NCBI GenBank assembly: GCA_005881295.1
Contig: VBHS01000301.1
Span: 1 to 13,298, forward strand
Direction: 5' to 3'
Length of the DNA stretch: 13,298 bases
DNA from: Chloroflexota bacterium
GTDB lineage: Bacteria; Chloroflexota; Ktedonobacteria; Ktedonobacterales; Ktedonobacteraceae
Shown here piece by piece: positions 1 to 7,234 of this stretch. Numbering within the stretch: the first letter of the stretch is position 1; each line of letters opens with the position of its first letter. The notes under the pieces were generated by a model. It was given only the letters and a program-made list of their open reading frames with translations, was not told where the DNA came from and did not search any database. A program made the position numbers and the translations under genes.

Positions 1-2
1 TG

Positions 3-1295
3 CCCTCCATCAAAGACTCTCGCCCTGATCTCTCACCCGCCATTGAAGCGGTCGTGGTGAAAGCGCTGGCAAAGAATCCCGCGGACCGTTACCAGAGTGC
101 TTCGGAGATGGCGGCTGAGCTGCGGGCTGCCGTAGGGTCAGGGCACTCACTGCGTCTCACTGGCGACGGCAACAATATTGACCTGACTGTAGCCGAGCGG
201 CCCTGGGGCGCGGTCTCATCAATGGTTGCCACCGTACCTGCTCCCAGCATTCCGCCGGCACAACCAGCGAGGCCGGTTCCACCTGGCGGTGTAGCCAGCC
301 CTCTGCAGCAGCAGCAGGGTCAATGGCAGTGGCCTTCGCAGGCACAGGCGCAAAGTCCGGTTGGCGTGCTTCAAGCATATCCAGCAGGCTATGCCGCTCC
401 CTCTTACCCATATAGACCACAGGATCAATTACATCCCGGCGGAGCAGCCATCAGCGCGGATGCGAAACAGTATCGCGAGGGGAAACGCTTATTCTATGGC
501 ATTACGGCATTGATTGCGCTGCTCACACAATTTATTATCTTCATCTTTCTGCTATCAAAAGATAACACTGTATTGGTTGTCTTATTGGGAATGCTGCTAG
601 GCTGCGGCCTCAATTTCTTGATCCTGGGGGCAATGGGCTTTACCGCTGTGGTGCGCAACCGCCCTGTGCGTAAATTCGTCATGCGCGCTGTCATCATTGC
701 TATCATCGCGCCCGTGCTAAGCGGCGCCTTCATTGCTTATGGTGTGGTATCCCCTGGCTCACCTCATCTTATCGCTTATATTGTCCTGTTGGTGAGCAAC
801 CTCTATCTCATGCGCCAGCTTGGCCGTATCGATGCCAAAGAACAGGTGGAGGTGGCGCCAGTACTGTGGCGGCCGGCCGTGGCAGGAGCCATGACAGGGT
901 TGTTGCCACTGACAATCATGATGATTTTCGCCTTGCCGGCTTTTTTCGTGTACCCACGCAACAGCCTCCCCTGGCTGGATGTGCTAGGTGTGTTGTTCAT
1001 TATCTTCATAGGCATTCCTACGCCTGGTGCCATGATGGCAGTCTGGCTCTCAGCGAAGATGAGTTTTGCCACGCTGTCGCGCAGTAGCGCTATCGCAGGC
1101 ATGCTCATGTTCGTTGGAGCATTTCTACTGGGGATCTTATGGAACGTGATCTTTTCATCACACTCAGCCATTTTCAGCCATTTGAACCAGTCATGGATAG
1201 CGCTGCTGATCATCGCGAGTGTCTTAAGCCTGGTTGGCGCCCTGCGTGGTATGCTAGATGCGTGGATATGCCGCCGCTTCCTCAAGAAAAAATAG
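3..1295 (+). CDS. Ser/Thr protein kinase with polytopic membrane C-terminus (5' partial)
   Basis: The reading frame is open from the window edge, so the start lies upstream. The first ~40 codons look like the end of a Hanks-type kinase C-lobe: a Pro-rich turn, then AIEAVVVKALAKNPADRYQSA, in which the Arg of the DRYQSA motif is the usual subdomain XI arginine. The catalytic core is outside the window. After this comes a soluble linker rich in Pro, Gln and Ala (roughly residues 60-130 counted from the GTG at 54), then about eight hydrophobic segments (about 147-168, 172-199, 209-231, 236-253, 275-300, 308-333, 344-367 and 379-402) and a short basic tail ending KKK. The expected topology is a cytoplasmic kinase tethered to an eight-helix membrane module, which could be a sensor or simply an anchor. 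I do not recognise the membrane module as a named family. The next kinase gene starts 14 bp downstream, so the two are probably cotranscribed. The kinase assignment is firm; the ligand is unknown. Confidence 0.85.
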   Translation, partial: PSIKDSRPDLSPAIEAVVVKALAKNPADRYQSASEMAAELRAAVGSGHSLRLTGDGNNIDLTVAERPWGAVSSMVATVPAPSIPPAQPARPVPPGGVASPLQQQQGQWQWPSQAQAQSPVGVLQAYPAGYAAPSYPYRPQDQLHPGGAAISADAKQYREGKRLFYGITALIALLTQFIIFIFLLSKDNTVLVVLLGMLLGCGLNFLILGAMGFTAVVRNRPVRKFVMRAVIIAIIAPVLSGAFIAYGVVSPGSPHLIAYIVLLVSNLYLMRQLGRIDAKEQVEVAPVLWRPAVAGAMTGLLPLTIMMIFALPAFFVYPRNSLPWLDVLGVLFIIFIGIPTPGAMMAVWLSAKMSFATLSRSSAIAGMLMFVGAFLLGILWNVIFSSHSAIFSHLNQSWIALLIIASVLSLVGALRGMLDAWICRRFLKKK

Positions 1296-1309
1296 AAGAG
1301 GTAGAATAG

Positions 1310-3310
1310 TTGGCCCGTTGTTTGAATACACGTCCAGGTGGAGGACATGAGAACCCTGCCAATGCCGTCGTCTGTCCTCGCTGTGACTTTCTCGTGCAGG
1401 GTGCGCATATCGGCGGCTACGAAGTCCTCTCCTTCATTGGCGCAGGCAGCTATGGTCATGTCTACAAGGTACGTGAGCCGGCGCCGCTCGGCCGCATTAT
1501 GGCCCTTAAAGTGCTGCGCTTCGACCAGTTCAACGAGAAGGCGCTGGGAAACTTTTTTGACGAGGCACGGCGCATTGCAGACCTGCAACATCCAAATATC
1601 CTGCCAGTCTACAACTTCGGCAAGCTGGAGGATGAACGCCCCTACCTGGTGATGGAGTACGCGCCCCAGACAATCTATGACCTCTTCCGTCGTGATGATG
1701 GCAGTAGAAGAGTCGCTTACGCGGAGGAGTTGGTACCTTACATGCGGCAGGCTGCTGATGCGCTGAGCTTTGTGCATCAAAATGGGCTGATTCACCAGGA
1801 TGTCAAGCCGGGAAATCTGCTCATTGGGCGCAGTGGTCAACTTCTACTTTCGGATTTTGGCACAACGTTTTACCTGGGAATGCAGACACACGCTTCCCTT
1901 GGCGAAGCGACAGGAACAGCGGCCTATATGCCTCCCGAACAATGGCAGGGCAATCCGCGCCGCGATTCCGACCAGTATGCGCTAGCCGTAAGCTGTTATG
2001 AATTGCTCAGTGGCCGTACCCCCTTTGTGTATAGACGCGTCGAAGAGATGTGGAACGCGCATTTTAATGAGCTACCTTCCTCTCCGCAGCAGTGGAATCG
2101 GCGCATTCCGGTAGAGGTAGCAGCGGTGATACTGCGGGCGCTGGCGAAGGATTATCGCCAGCGTTACCCCAATATCCTGGAATTCGCACAAAAATATGCC
2201 GACGCAGTGCAGACGGCTCAGCAGCGCTATGTATGCCAGGTCTGCAAACACCAGAATCGTACTGGCGCGCAGCGTTGCAGCGCCTGTGGCGCCGAGCAGG
2301 ATAACCGGCACTGCCCCTACTGTGATGAGCCTCTCCGCTTCGGACAACGCTGTTGCACCGTCTGTGGCCGGCTGACCATACCACCCGGTATCTTGCTCAA
2401 TAGCCCGTTATCTGGGGTCAGCGCGCGGCAGGGGCGCTATGTCATTAAGCGTGTCTTGAAGCACAACGAAGAGACCAGGTTGATGGTCGCCGTAGCCTAC
2501 GATACCCAGGCCAACGATGCCCAGGTAGTACTGAAACGCTGGGAGTGCACCGACTTGCCACTGACTCGCCGCGCAAAAGAACTGGTCTATTACGAGAAGG
2601 CCACAGAACCCCTGATGCGCCTGCGTCACCCATTGCTGCCGCGCGTGCTTGATCGTTTCGTCGAGGGCAAACACTATTATATCGTGCTGACCTATGCCGA
2701 TGGCGAAAGCCTGGAAGAACGGATGCAGAAATTGCTCAGGCCGTTGGCGGAGCGCGATGTGATTGGTTATATGAATTCGCTGCTGAATGTCTTGATGGCC
2801 CTGGAGCGAGAACATCCTCCTCTGCGCCACTATGACATCACTCCCAGCAACATCATCATCGAGAGATCGCGAGGAAGACCCATCCTGACGGGTTTCCAGG
2901 TTTCACCGCCACCTTCGTCAGTTGAAACGATGGGTAATGGGAGCCAGCATCGCACGACACGGAAACTGGTGATTTCTCCTTATCTACCCGTGCAGGATAA
3001 GCCTTACGACCAGCGCACCTGCATCTACTCGCTGGCGGCATGTATGCATTATGCGATGACAAACTATACACCGCCGCACTATCCCGCTTTCCCGCCCGTG
3101 CGTATGCTGAATCCAAATGTTTCTGTTGCGCTCGAAACCATACTGAGCCGCGCCTTGATGGAGGACAACCGGGAAGGACGTGGGCCGTATAGCCAGCGAT
3201 GCGACTACAAGCGAAAATGGGCGTATCCAGGTCAATGGGAAAGCCCAACATGTAGTAAACGGAGGCGGAATAGAAATCGACATTACAATAAAGGCCCTTT
3301 TGTTCTTTGA
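1310..3310 (+). CDS. Zinc ribbon - Ser/Thr kinase - double zinc ribbon - pseudokinase, 3' end disrupted
   Basis: The start is TTG at 1310, with AGAGGT just upstream and immediately after the previous stop. Residues 4-25 form a degenerate zinc ribbon (C4, C22, C25). Residues 37-296 are a Hanks kinase: Gly loop GAGSYG at 44-49, Lys67, alpha-C Glu85, HQD at 162-164 with K166 and N169, DFG at 182-184 and PPE at 208-210. The HRD arginine is Gln, so this is a non-RD kinase, but the catalytic residues are present. Residues 309-352 are two zinc ribbons (C309/C312/C323/C326 and C335/C338/C349/C352). Residues 376-620 are a second kinase-like fold with K409 and HYDITPSN at 507-514, but no Gly loop and TGF instead of DFG, hence a probable pseudokinase. 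No membrane segment is visible. Kinase-like sequence ends at Asn620 (codon 3167-3169). The last 46 residues are antisense of the citrate synthase gene and look like junk, so the natural C-terminus is missing. Confidence 0.85.
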   Translation: MARCLNTRPGGGHENPANAVVCPRCDFLVQGAHIGGYEVLSFIGAGSYGHVYKVREPAPLGRIMALKVLRFDQFNEKALGNFFDEARRIADLQHPNILPVYNFGKLEDERPYLVMEYAPQTIYDLFRRDDGSRRVAYAEELVPYMRQAADALSFVHQNGLIHQDVKPGNLLIGRSGQLLLSDFGTTFYLGMQTHASLGEATGTAAYMPPEQWQGNPRRDSDQYALAVSCYELLSGRTPFVYRRVEEMWNAHFNELPSSPQQWNRRIPVEVAAVILRALAKDYRQRYPNILEFAQKYADAVQTAQQRYVCQVCKHQNRTGAQRCSACGAEQDNRHCPYCDEPLRFGQRCCTVCGRLTIPPGILLNSPLSGVSARQGRYVIKRVLKHNEETRLMVAVAYDTQANDAQVVLKRWECTDLPLTRRAKELVYYEKATEPLMRLRHPLLPRVLDRFVEGKHYYIVLTYADGESLEERMQKLLRPLAERDVIGYMNSLLNVLMALEREHPPLRHYDITPSNIIIERSRGRPILTGFQVSPPPSSVETMGNGSQHRTTRKLVISPYLPVQDKPYDQRTCIYSLAACMHYAMTNYTPPHYPAFPPVRMLNPNVSVALETILSRALMEDNREGRGPYSQRCDYKRKWAYPGQWESPTCSKRRRNRNRHYNKGPFVL

Positions 3311-4202
3311 TGTAGTCCTCGATAATCCGCGACATCTTGAACCAGCGGCTATCACCGGTACGTTTCCCCAGTTCTTCGGACATAGCCCGTAAATGGGTAG
3401 CGCGCGGGTCTTCCGTTTTGTATACGCGGTGCCCAAAGCCCATGATGCGCTCTTTGTGCTCGACGGCATTGCGAATGTAGGGTTCGGTATTACTCACCTC
3501 GCCAATGCGCAGGAGCATGCGCATCACCTGTTCGTTGGCTCCGCCATGCAGCGGGCCAGATAGGGCGCCGATGGCCGAGGTAATAGAGGCATACATATCA
3601 GCAAGGGTGCCAGCCGTTACACGAGCGGCAAAGGTGGAAGCGTTCAGTTCATGATCGGCGTGGAGTACCAGGGCAGTGTCCAGGGCGTGAGCGGTGTAAT
3701 CATCGGGCATCTCACCATTGAGCATATAGAGAAAGTTTGTCGCGGTATTATGATCAGGCAAAGGAGCAACTGGCTTCATGCCATTGCGAATATGTTCCCA
3801 GCTTGTCACAATCGTCCCCAGCGCCGCTGTAAGACGTATCGCGCGGCCATAGTTTGCCCCGGGAGACTTGTCTTCAGGGTTGGGATCAAAAGAAGAGAGG
3901 GTGGAAACGATGGTACGAAGTACTTCCATGGGAGAGGATGACCTGGGTAGCAGGTGCATTATCTCGATCACGCGTCCAGGCAACTCGCGATTGGCCTGTA
4001 ATTGAGCTGTCACTTCTTCAAGCTGGGCTCGTGTCGGTAAGATACCGTGCCAGAGCAGGTAGGCGGTCTCTTCAAAAGAGGAGTAACGCGCCAGGTCGTG
4101 GATATCGACCCCATAGTAGGTGAGTTTTCCAAGTTTACCATCGAGGTCGCAAATACGTGAATTGGTTGCTACGATATCTTCAAGGCCATCTGTGGTCGGC
4201 AT
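2856..4202 (-). CDS. gltA: Citrate synthase, C-terminus lost at junction
   Basis: Citrate synthase condenses acetyl-CoA with oxaloacetate to enter the TCA cycle. I chose the ATG at 4200-4202 (protein MPTTDGLEDIVATNSRICDL) because a strong GGAGGA lies 7-8 nt upstream and bacterial family members start here. An in-frame ATG at 4271 with a weaker GGAAG would add 23 residues. All three catalytic residues are visible: His in GPLHGGANE, His in GFGHRVYK and Asp in CNVDFYSA. The substrate arginine in ACSRIAGYTAH is also present. Homology stops at 3174. The usual last ~40-50 residues, including the C-terminal arginine that reaches the partner subunit's active site, are replaced by about 106 residues read antisense from the kinase gene. 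The product as read is unlikely to be fully active unless the join is an assembly error. A near-perfect sigma-70 promoter drives it. The choice between citrate and 2-methylcitrate synthase cannot be settled here. Confidence 0.88.
   Translation of the reverse strand: MPTTDGLEDIVATNSRICDLDGKLGKLTYYGVDIHDLARYSSFEETAYLLWHGILPTRAQLEEVTAQLQANRELPGRVIEIMHLLPRSSSPMEVLRTIVSTLSSFDPNPEDKSPGANYGRAIRLTAALGTIVTSWEHIRNGMKPVAPLPDHNTATNFLYMLNGEMPDDYTAHALDTALVLHADHELNASTFAARVTAGTLADMYASITSAIGALSGPLHGGANEQVMRMLLRIGEVSNTEPYIRNAVEHKERIMGFGHRVYKTEDPRATHLRAMSEELGKRTGDSRWFKMSRIIEDYIKEQKGLYCNVDFYSASVYYMLGFPIDLDTPIFACSRIAGYTAHVLPGCPPSRRGSVWFRAQQKHLDSAYARAGKRDSAAVYSLSSHNAYMPPASRCRCAGRKAYPARVDKEKSPVSVSCDAGSHYPSFQLTKVAVKPGNPSGWVFLAISR
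3169..3182. other. Tail-to-tail gene junction (deletion breakpoint or assembly join)
   Basis: On the plus strand the pseudokinase C-lobe reads normally to the codon at 3167-3169 (motif ILSRALMEDN). On the minus strand citrate synthase reads normally down to 3174 (motif SRIAGYTAHVL), where the next residue should be Glu-Gln and instead is Pro. The two homologies therefore meet within about 5 bp, and each gene then runs into the antisense of the other without a proper stop. No terminator hairpin lies between them, unlike two of the other convergent gene ends in the window. Confidence 0.75.
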
Positions 4203-4335
4203 ATGGGCTTCCTCCAGAGCGGGGGCAGGCTTCGGTTCGGTGAATGCAACTGGCACCCGGTAAGTGAGCATCTGCTGCTTCCACGATGAAGCAGTGAACT
4301 TTCAACACAACAAACCATATGGCTTGTGTAAAGTA

Positions 4336-4365
4336 ATTATATTCTCATTCATTCAGTCATGTCAA
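4336..4365 (-). promoter_or_regulatory. Consensus sigma-70 promoter for citrate synthase
   Basis: Read on the minus strand, TTGACA (4360-4365) and TATAAT (4336-4341) are separated by 18 bp; both hexamers match consensus exactly. Transcription would begin near 4329, giving a leader of about 58 nt to the ATG at 4271 or about 127 nt to the preferred ATG at 4202. It points to strong housekeeping expression. Confidence 0.8.
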
Positions 4366-4376
4366 CGCGAGGCTTT

Positions 4377-4405
4377 TTGAAGAGCATAGTCTCCAACCAT
4401 AAAAT
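4377..4405 (+). promoter_or_regulatory. Sigma-70-like promoter for ECF sigma gene
   Basis: TTGAAG (4377-4382) and TAAAAT (4400-4405) are spaced by 17 bp, about 45 bp ahead of the sigma gene start. The -35 lies only 11 bp from the divergent citrate synthase -35, so the two RNA polymerases would compete for the site. Confidence 0.6.
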
Positions 4406-4450
4406 ATGTTACACTAGCGCCAGCAAAAAAGACAAAAGTGAGGCGCTGCA

Positions 4451-5089
4451 ATGGCAAAACAAATGCGAGACGATGAGGAACAACTTATCGCCCGCAGCCA
4501 GCGTGGAGATGTCAACGCATTCAACGAGCTGATCCTGCATTACCAGCAAACAACCTATGGCGTCGTCTACCGCATGGTAGGCAACGCCGATACTGCCGCG
4601 GATATTACACAGGATGCTTTTATCGCCGCTTTCCGTGCCATTCGATCCTTTCGCGGCGGCTCCTCATTTCGTGCCTGGCTCCTGCGCATCGCCTCAAACA
4701 TGGCCTGTGACCACTGGCGTCGCACACAGCGACACTCCGAAGAATCGTTAGATGTACTCGCCGATGAAGATGAGCCACATGCGGCCAGCGATCTAAGTTC
4801 CCTGGTGGAAAGCGGGCAAGAAGCAAACCCTGAAGAATATTTACTCAGTCAAGAATTACAGGGCATTATTCAACGCGGCCTGCAAGCACTTCCCCTCGAT
4901 CAACGCGTAGCCGTGGTTTTATGCGATATCGAGGGACTTTCATATGAAGAAATTGCGCTTACAACCCAGTCCAATATTGGGACGGTGCGGTCACGCATCG
5001 CGCGCGGGCGAGCGCGCCTGCGCCTTTACCTTGACCAGTACAGGGAACTTTTGCCGCGCAATTATCGTCTACCTACTAACAAAGAGTAA
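4451..5089 (+). CDS. ECF RNA polymerase sigma factor (sigma-70 family)
   Basis: This 212-residue protein is an extracytoplasmic-function sigma factor that directs RNA polymerase to a stress regulon. Region 2 spans about residues 25-92, with the core-binding and -10 recognition pattern including AADITQDAFIAAFRAI and FRAWLLRIASNMACDHWRR. An acidic linker (about 98-130) follows. Region 4 (about 135-190) contains a helix-turn-helix, LSYEEIALTTQSNIGTVRSR. There is no region 1.1 or 3, as expected for the ECF class. The ATG is preceded by AGTGAGG at 7 nt spacing. The anti-sigma gene begins 20 bp downstream in the same direction, a typical cognate pair, so activity is probably controlled by sequestration at the membrane. 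The inducing signal cannot be read from the sequence. Confidence 0.93.
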   Translation: MAKQMRDDEEQLIARSQRGDVNAFNELILHYQQTTYGVVYRMVGNADTAADITQDAFIAAFRAIRSFRGGSSFRAWLLRIASNMACDHWRRTQRHSEESLDVLADEDEPHAASDLSSLVESGQEANPEEYLLSQELQGIIQRGLQALPLDQRVAVVLCDIEGLSYEEIALTTQSNIGTVRSRIARGRARLRLYLDQYRELLPRNYRLPTNKE

Positions 5090-5109
5090 AACCAGCATGG
5101 AGTACCGGC

Positions 5110-5853
5110 GTGGCCAATTTAGATAGAGATCGACACCTGACAACTGAACAGCTTTCAGCGTTCCTGGACGCGCAGCTCTCGCCAGCGGAACAGGTGGAAT
5201 ATAATGCACATATCGAAAGCTGCCAGCGGTGTCAAGGCGCACTGGCGAGCCTGCGACAGACGGTGGCTTTACTGCGAGCTATGCCACAGCCAGCGGTACC
5301 CCGTTCATTCGCGCTGCCAGCAGGTGTCACCTACCTACAAGAACCAGCCACTCGTCAGGGAGAACCAGCATACACACCAGCACGACGCGGGTTGCCGCAT
5401 TACATGCAGCGTTCCTTGCGCATAATGAGTACTATCGCAGCGGTGATCGGCTTTATCTTCCTGCTGTCAGGTGTTCTACCTATGTTGACACATGGCGGGG
5501 GAACGATGACAACGTCGGCAGGTTCTGCAACGGCGCCAGCCTCACCTAATAATAAGGCCATGCAGCCGAATGAAAAGGCAACGAACAATGCGCCTACACA
5601 CACGCCCAATAAAACCTCCCCTAGCGCTGGGAGCTCACCCGCCGGCACACCAGCGCGTGGTAGTACACCCGCTGCGAGGACGGAGCCAAAGAAAACCTCC
5701 CCCAATAACCAGCCACCGAAGCAAGCTCCGCCTGTGCCTCCAATTATCGACTTGAGTATACCCCTGGTGCGGCAAGCACTGGGCTTCGCTCTCCTGGTCA
5801 TCGGTATCATAGGCGTTCTCTTAACGAGGCGCTGGTCGCCACGACGGATGTAA
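5110..5853 (+). CDS. Membrane zf-HC2 anti-sigma factor
   Basis: The start is GTG at 5110, with GGAG 7 nt upstream. The N-terminal ~45 residues are the zinc anti-sigma domain: RHLTTEQLSAFLDAQLSPAE followed by the H34-x3-C38-x2-C41 motif, which would bind the ECF sigma factor encoded just upstream. A short linker containing the PRSFALP motif, frequent in this type of protein, leads to a membrane helix at about 103-125. Residues ~128-212 are a Pro/Ser/Thr/Ala/Asn-rich low-complexity stalk, predicted outside the membrane. A second helix (about 221-239) ends in a basic tail RRWSPRRM, which would return the chain to the cytoplasm. Two helices around an external stalk differ from the common single-pass form and make a cell-wall sensing or proteolysis-released arrangement plausible, but that is inference. 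The stop lies only 6 bp from the end of the convergent acetate kinase gene. Confidence 0.88.
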   Translation: MANLDRDRHLTTEQLSAFLDAQLSPAEQVEYNAHIESCQRCQGALASLRQTVALLRAMPQPAVPRSFALPAGVTYLQEPATRQGEPAYTPARRGLPHYMQRSLRIMSTIAAVIGFIFLLSGVLPMLTHGGGTMTTSAGSATAPASPNNKAMQPNEKATNNAPTHTPNKTSPSAGSSPAGTPARGSTPAARTEPKKTSPNNQPPKQAPPVPPIIDLSIPLVRQALGFALLVIGIIGVLLTRRWSPRRM

Positions 5854-5859
5854 AGAAGG

Positions 5860-7074
5860 CTATGCCCTGGCGATCCTCCAGCACTCTTTCGCAATTGACC
5901 AGTCTTCCTGCGTGCTCACAATGAGCACACGTACAGCAGACTCGGCTGCAGCAACATCCTGATCCGAAGGGGATTGGGCATTTTTTTGCGGGTCGAGGTG
6001 GAGGCCAAGAAAAGCAAAGGCAGCACAGACATCCGTCCGCATTTCGGCGTCATTTTCGCCAACCCCGCCGGCAAAAACGAGGGCATCCAGCCCACCCAGC
6101 ACCGCTATCATTGACCCGATATAAAACCGCAGGCGATGGACGTAGATAGCGAAGGCCAGTTTCGCTCTTTCATTGCCCTGCCCAATAGCTTCATGTATTG
6201 CCCGTATATCGCCCGATACGCCAGAAACTCCTTTCAGGCCGGATTCTTTATTGAGCATGGTATCAAACTGGTCGGCGGAGTACCCCTTTTGGCGCAACAG
6301 GTAAATGAGGATCCCGGGATCGACCGAGCCAGAGCGACTGCCCATCATCAAACCTTCGAGCGGGGTAAACCCCATGGTGGTATCGATACTGTGACCGTCT
6401 TGAATAGCGGCTAATGAGCAACCGTTGCCGATGTGGCAGGTCACCAGGCGCAAGGATGCCAGGTCGCGCCCCAGGAGCTGAGCGGCGCGCTGGGCGCAGT
6501 ATTGATGGCTGATGCCGTGAAAGCCATAGCGCCTGATGCCCTGCTCGAACCACTCATAAGGTCCTGGATAAACGACCGCTTCCATGGGGAGCTGGCTGTG
6601 AAAGGCGGTATCAAAGACTGCTACCTGCGGCACACGCGGCAAGATTTGCTCAATCGCCTCGATGTCCTCCAGGTTCAAGGGATTATGCAGGGGGTCAATC
6701 AATGATAGGCGCTTGATAGCATCCTTCACGGCGGGTGTAATCTTCGTACTCTCGCGATACTCCTGCCCACCGTGTACGACGCGATGGCCAACGATATCGA
6801 TCTCTGACGCTTGAGCGATGACCTGCGTTTTGCCGCTCCAGAGGGTTTTGAGCAGGTGCGCGAGCACGTCCTGTCGTGAAGTGGTTGGTAGTTTCTCTTC
6901 CAGGCTTTGACCAGTAGAGGTAGTAATCTTGCAGTGCGTTTCGCCTTGATGCTCGGACCAATCAGCATTGGCCTCCCAGAGCGGTGCTTGCGGCTGGTCG
7001 GGGAGACTATCTCCCATTTCATAGAGGCGGCATTTCTGACTACTTGAACCAACATTCAATACGAGGATTTTCAT
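5860..7074 (-). CDS. ackA: Acetate kinase
   Basis: Acetate kinase interconverts acetate + ATP and acetyl phosphate + ADP in the cytoplasm. The ATG at 7072-7074 gives MKILVLNVGSSSQK, the standard family start, with AAGGAA 6 nt upstream. At 404 residues the length is normal. Residues equivalent to the known active site are visible: N7, R98 (GHRVVHGG), H130 (DPLHNPLN), D155 (AVFDTAFHS), H186 (YGFHGISH), H214 (CHIGNGCS), R247 (MMGSRSGS), the GGVGEND nucleotide loop near 337-342 and E390 near the C-terminus. No phosphotransacetylase or phosphoketolase gene is adjacent, so the partner enzyme must be elsewhere. The gene is monocistronic and convergent with the anti-sigma gene. Its leader holds a strong ribosome binding site followed by an ATG-TAA start-stop pair. 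Confidence 0.95.
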   Translation of the reverse strand: MKILVLNVGSSSQKCRLYEMGDSLPDQPQAPLWEANADWSEHQGETHCKITTSTGQSLEEKLPTTSRQDVLAHLLKTLWSGKTQVIAQASEIDIVGHRVVHGGQEYRESTKITPAVKDAIKRLSLIDPLHNPLNLEDIEAIEQILPRVPQVAVFDTAFHSQLPMEAVVYPGPYEWFEQGIRRYGFHGISHQYCAQRAAQLLGRDLASLRLVTCHIGNGCSLAAIQDGHSIDTTMGFTPLEGLMMGSRSGSVDPGILIYLLRQKGYSADQFDTMLNKESGLKGVSGVSGDIRAIHEAIGQGNERAKLAFAIYVHRLRFYIGSMIAVLGGLDALVFAGGVGENDAEMRTDVCAAFAFLGLHLDPQKNAQSPSDQDVAAAESAVRVLIVSTQEDWSIAKECWRIARA

Positions 7075-7121
7075 GAACAATTCCTTACGTTGTGCTCTCT
7101 TTTGCGCTTCTTCGCGCAATT

Positions 7122-7145
7122 TTACATATTACTCCTCCCATTATA
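7122..7145 (-). promoter_or_regulatory. ackA leader: TATAAT box, strong SD and ATG-TAA start-stop pair
   Basis: On the minus strand TATAAT (7140-7145) is followed directly by GGGAGGAG, then ATG at 7125-7127 and TAA at 7122-7124. SD-to-ATG spacing (6 nt after GGAGG) is ideal, yet the ORF ends at once. The acetate kinase ATG lies 47 nt further on with its own AAGGAA. No good -35 is visible at the right distance from the TATAAT, so it may not be the active -10. Confidence 0.4.
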
Positions 7146-7204
7146 TAAAACGTTTGCCGCAAGCTGCACGCATATCGCATACGTAATAGGATTGGGATAG
7201 AAGA

Positions 7205-7234
7205 TTGACGTTTTGACGAAAGAAGCTTTATGAT
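7205..7234 (+). promoter_or_regulatory. Candidate promoter for the seven-TM protein gene
   Basis: TTGACG (7205-7210) and TATGAT (7229-7234) are 18 bp apart. A second TTGACG at 7213 and a TATAAG at 7234 overlap the same site. The leader to the ATG at 7360 would be about 120 nt. It contains two TGGAGTTTTT copies (7254 and 7284) and a GAC(G/A)GGTTATT pair (7325 and 7343), of unknown meaning. Confidence 0.45.

Noticed and set aside
803..1840. Long minus-strand ORF (345 codons) across the two kinase genes
   Set aside because: It is antisense to clearly coding kinase and membrane sequence, spans two plus-strand genes, and shows no recognisable domain.
4203..4271. Upstream ATG for citrate synthase
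   Set aside because: Kept only as an alternative: its GGAAG is weaker than the GGAGGA ahead of 4202, and the extra Pro-rich residues are not typical of the family.
5098..5126. ATG just before the anti-sigma GTG start
   Set aside because: It is out of frame and reaches a stop after nine codons; the GTG at 5110 is correctly spaced from GGAG.
5400..5894. Minus-strand ORF opposite the anti-sigma gene
   Set aside because: It overlaps the anti-sigma coding region and the end of acetate kinase; its Gly/Val-rich sequence is the mirror of the Pro-rich stalk.
7075..7119. Upstream TTG start adding 15 residues to acetate kinase
   Set aside because: The family starts at MKILVLNVGSSSQK, and the ATG at 7074 has its own AAGGAA at proper spacing.
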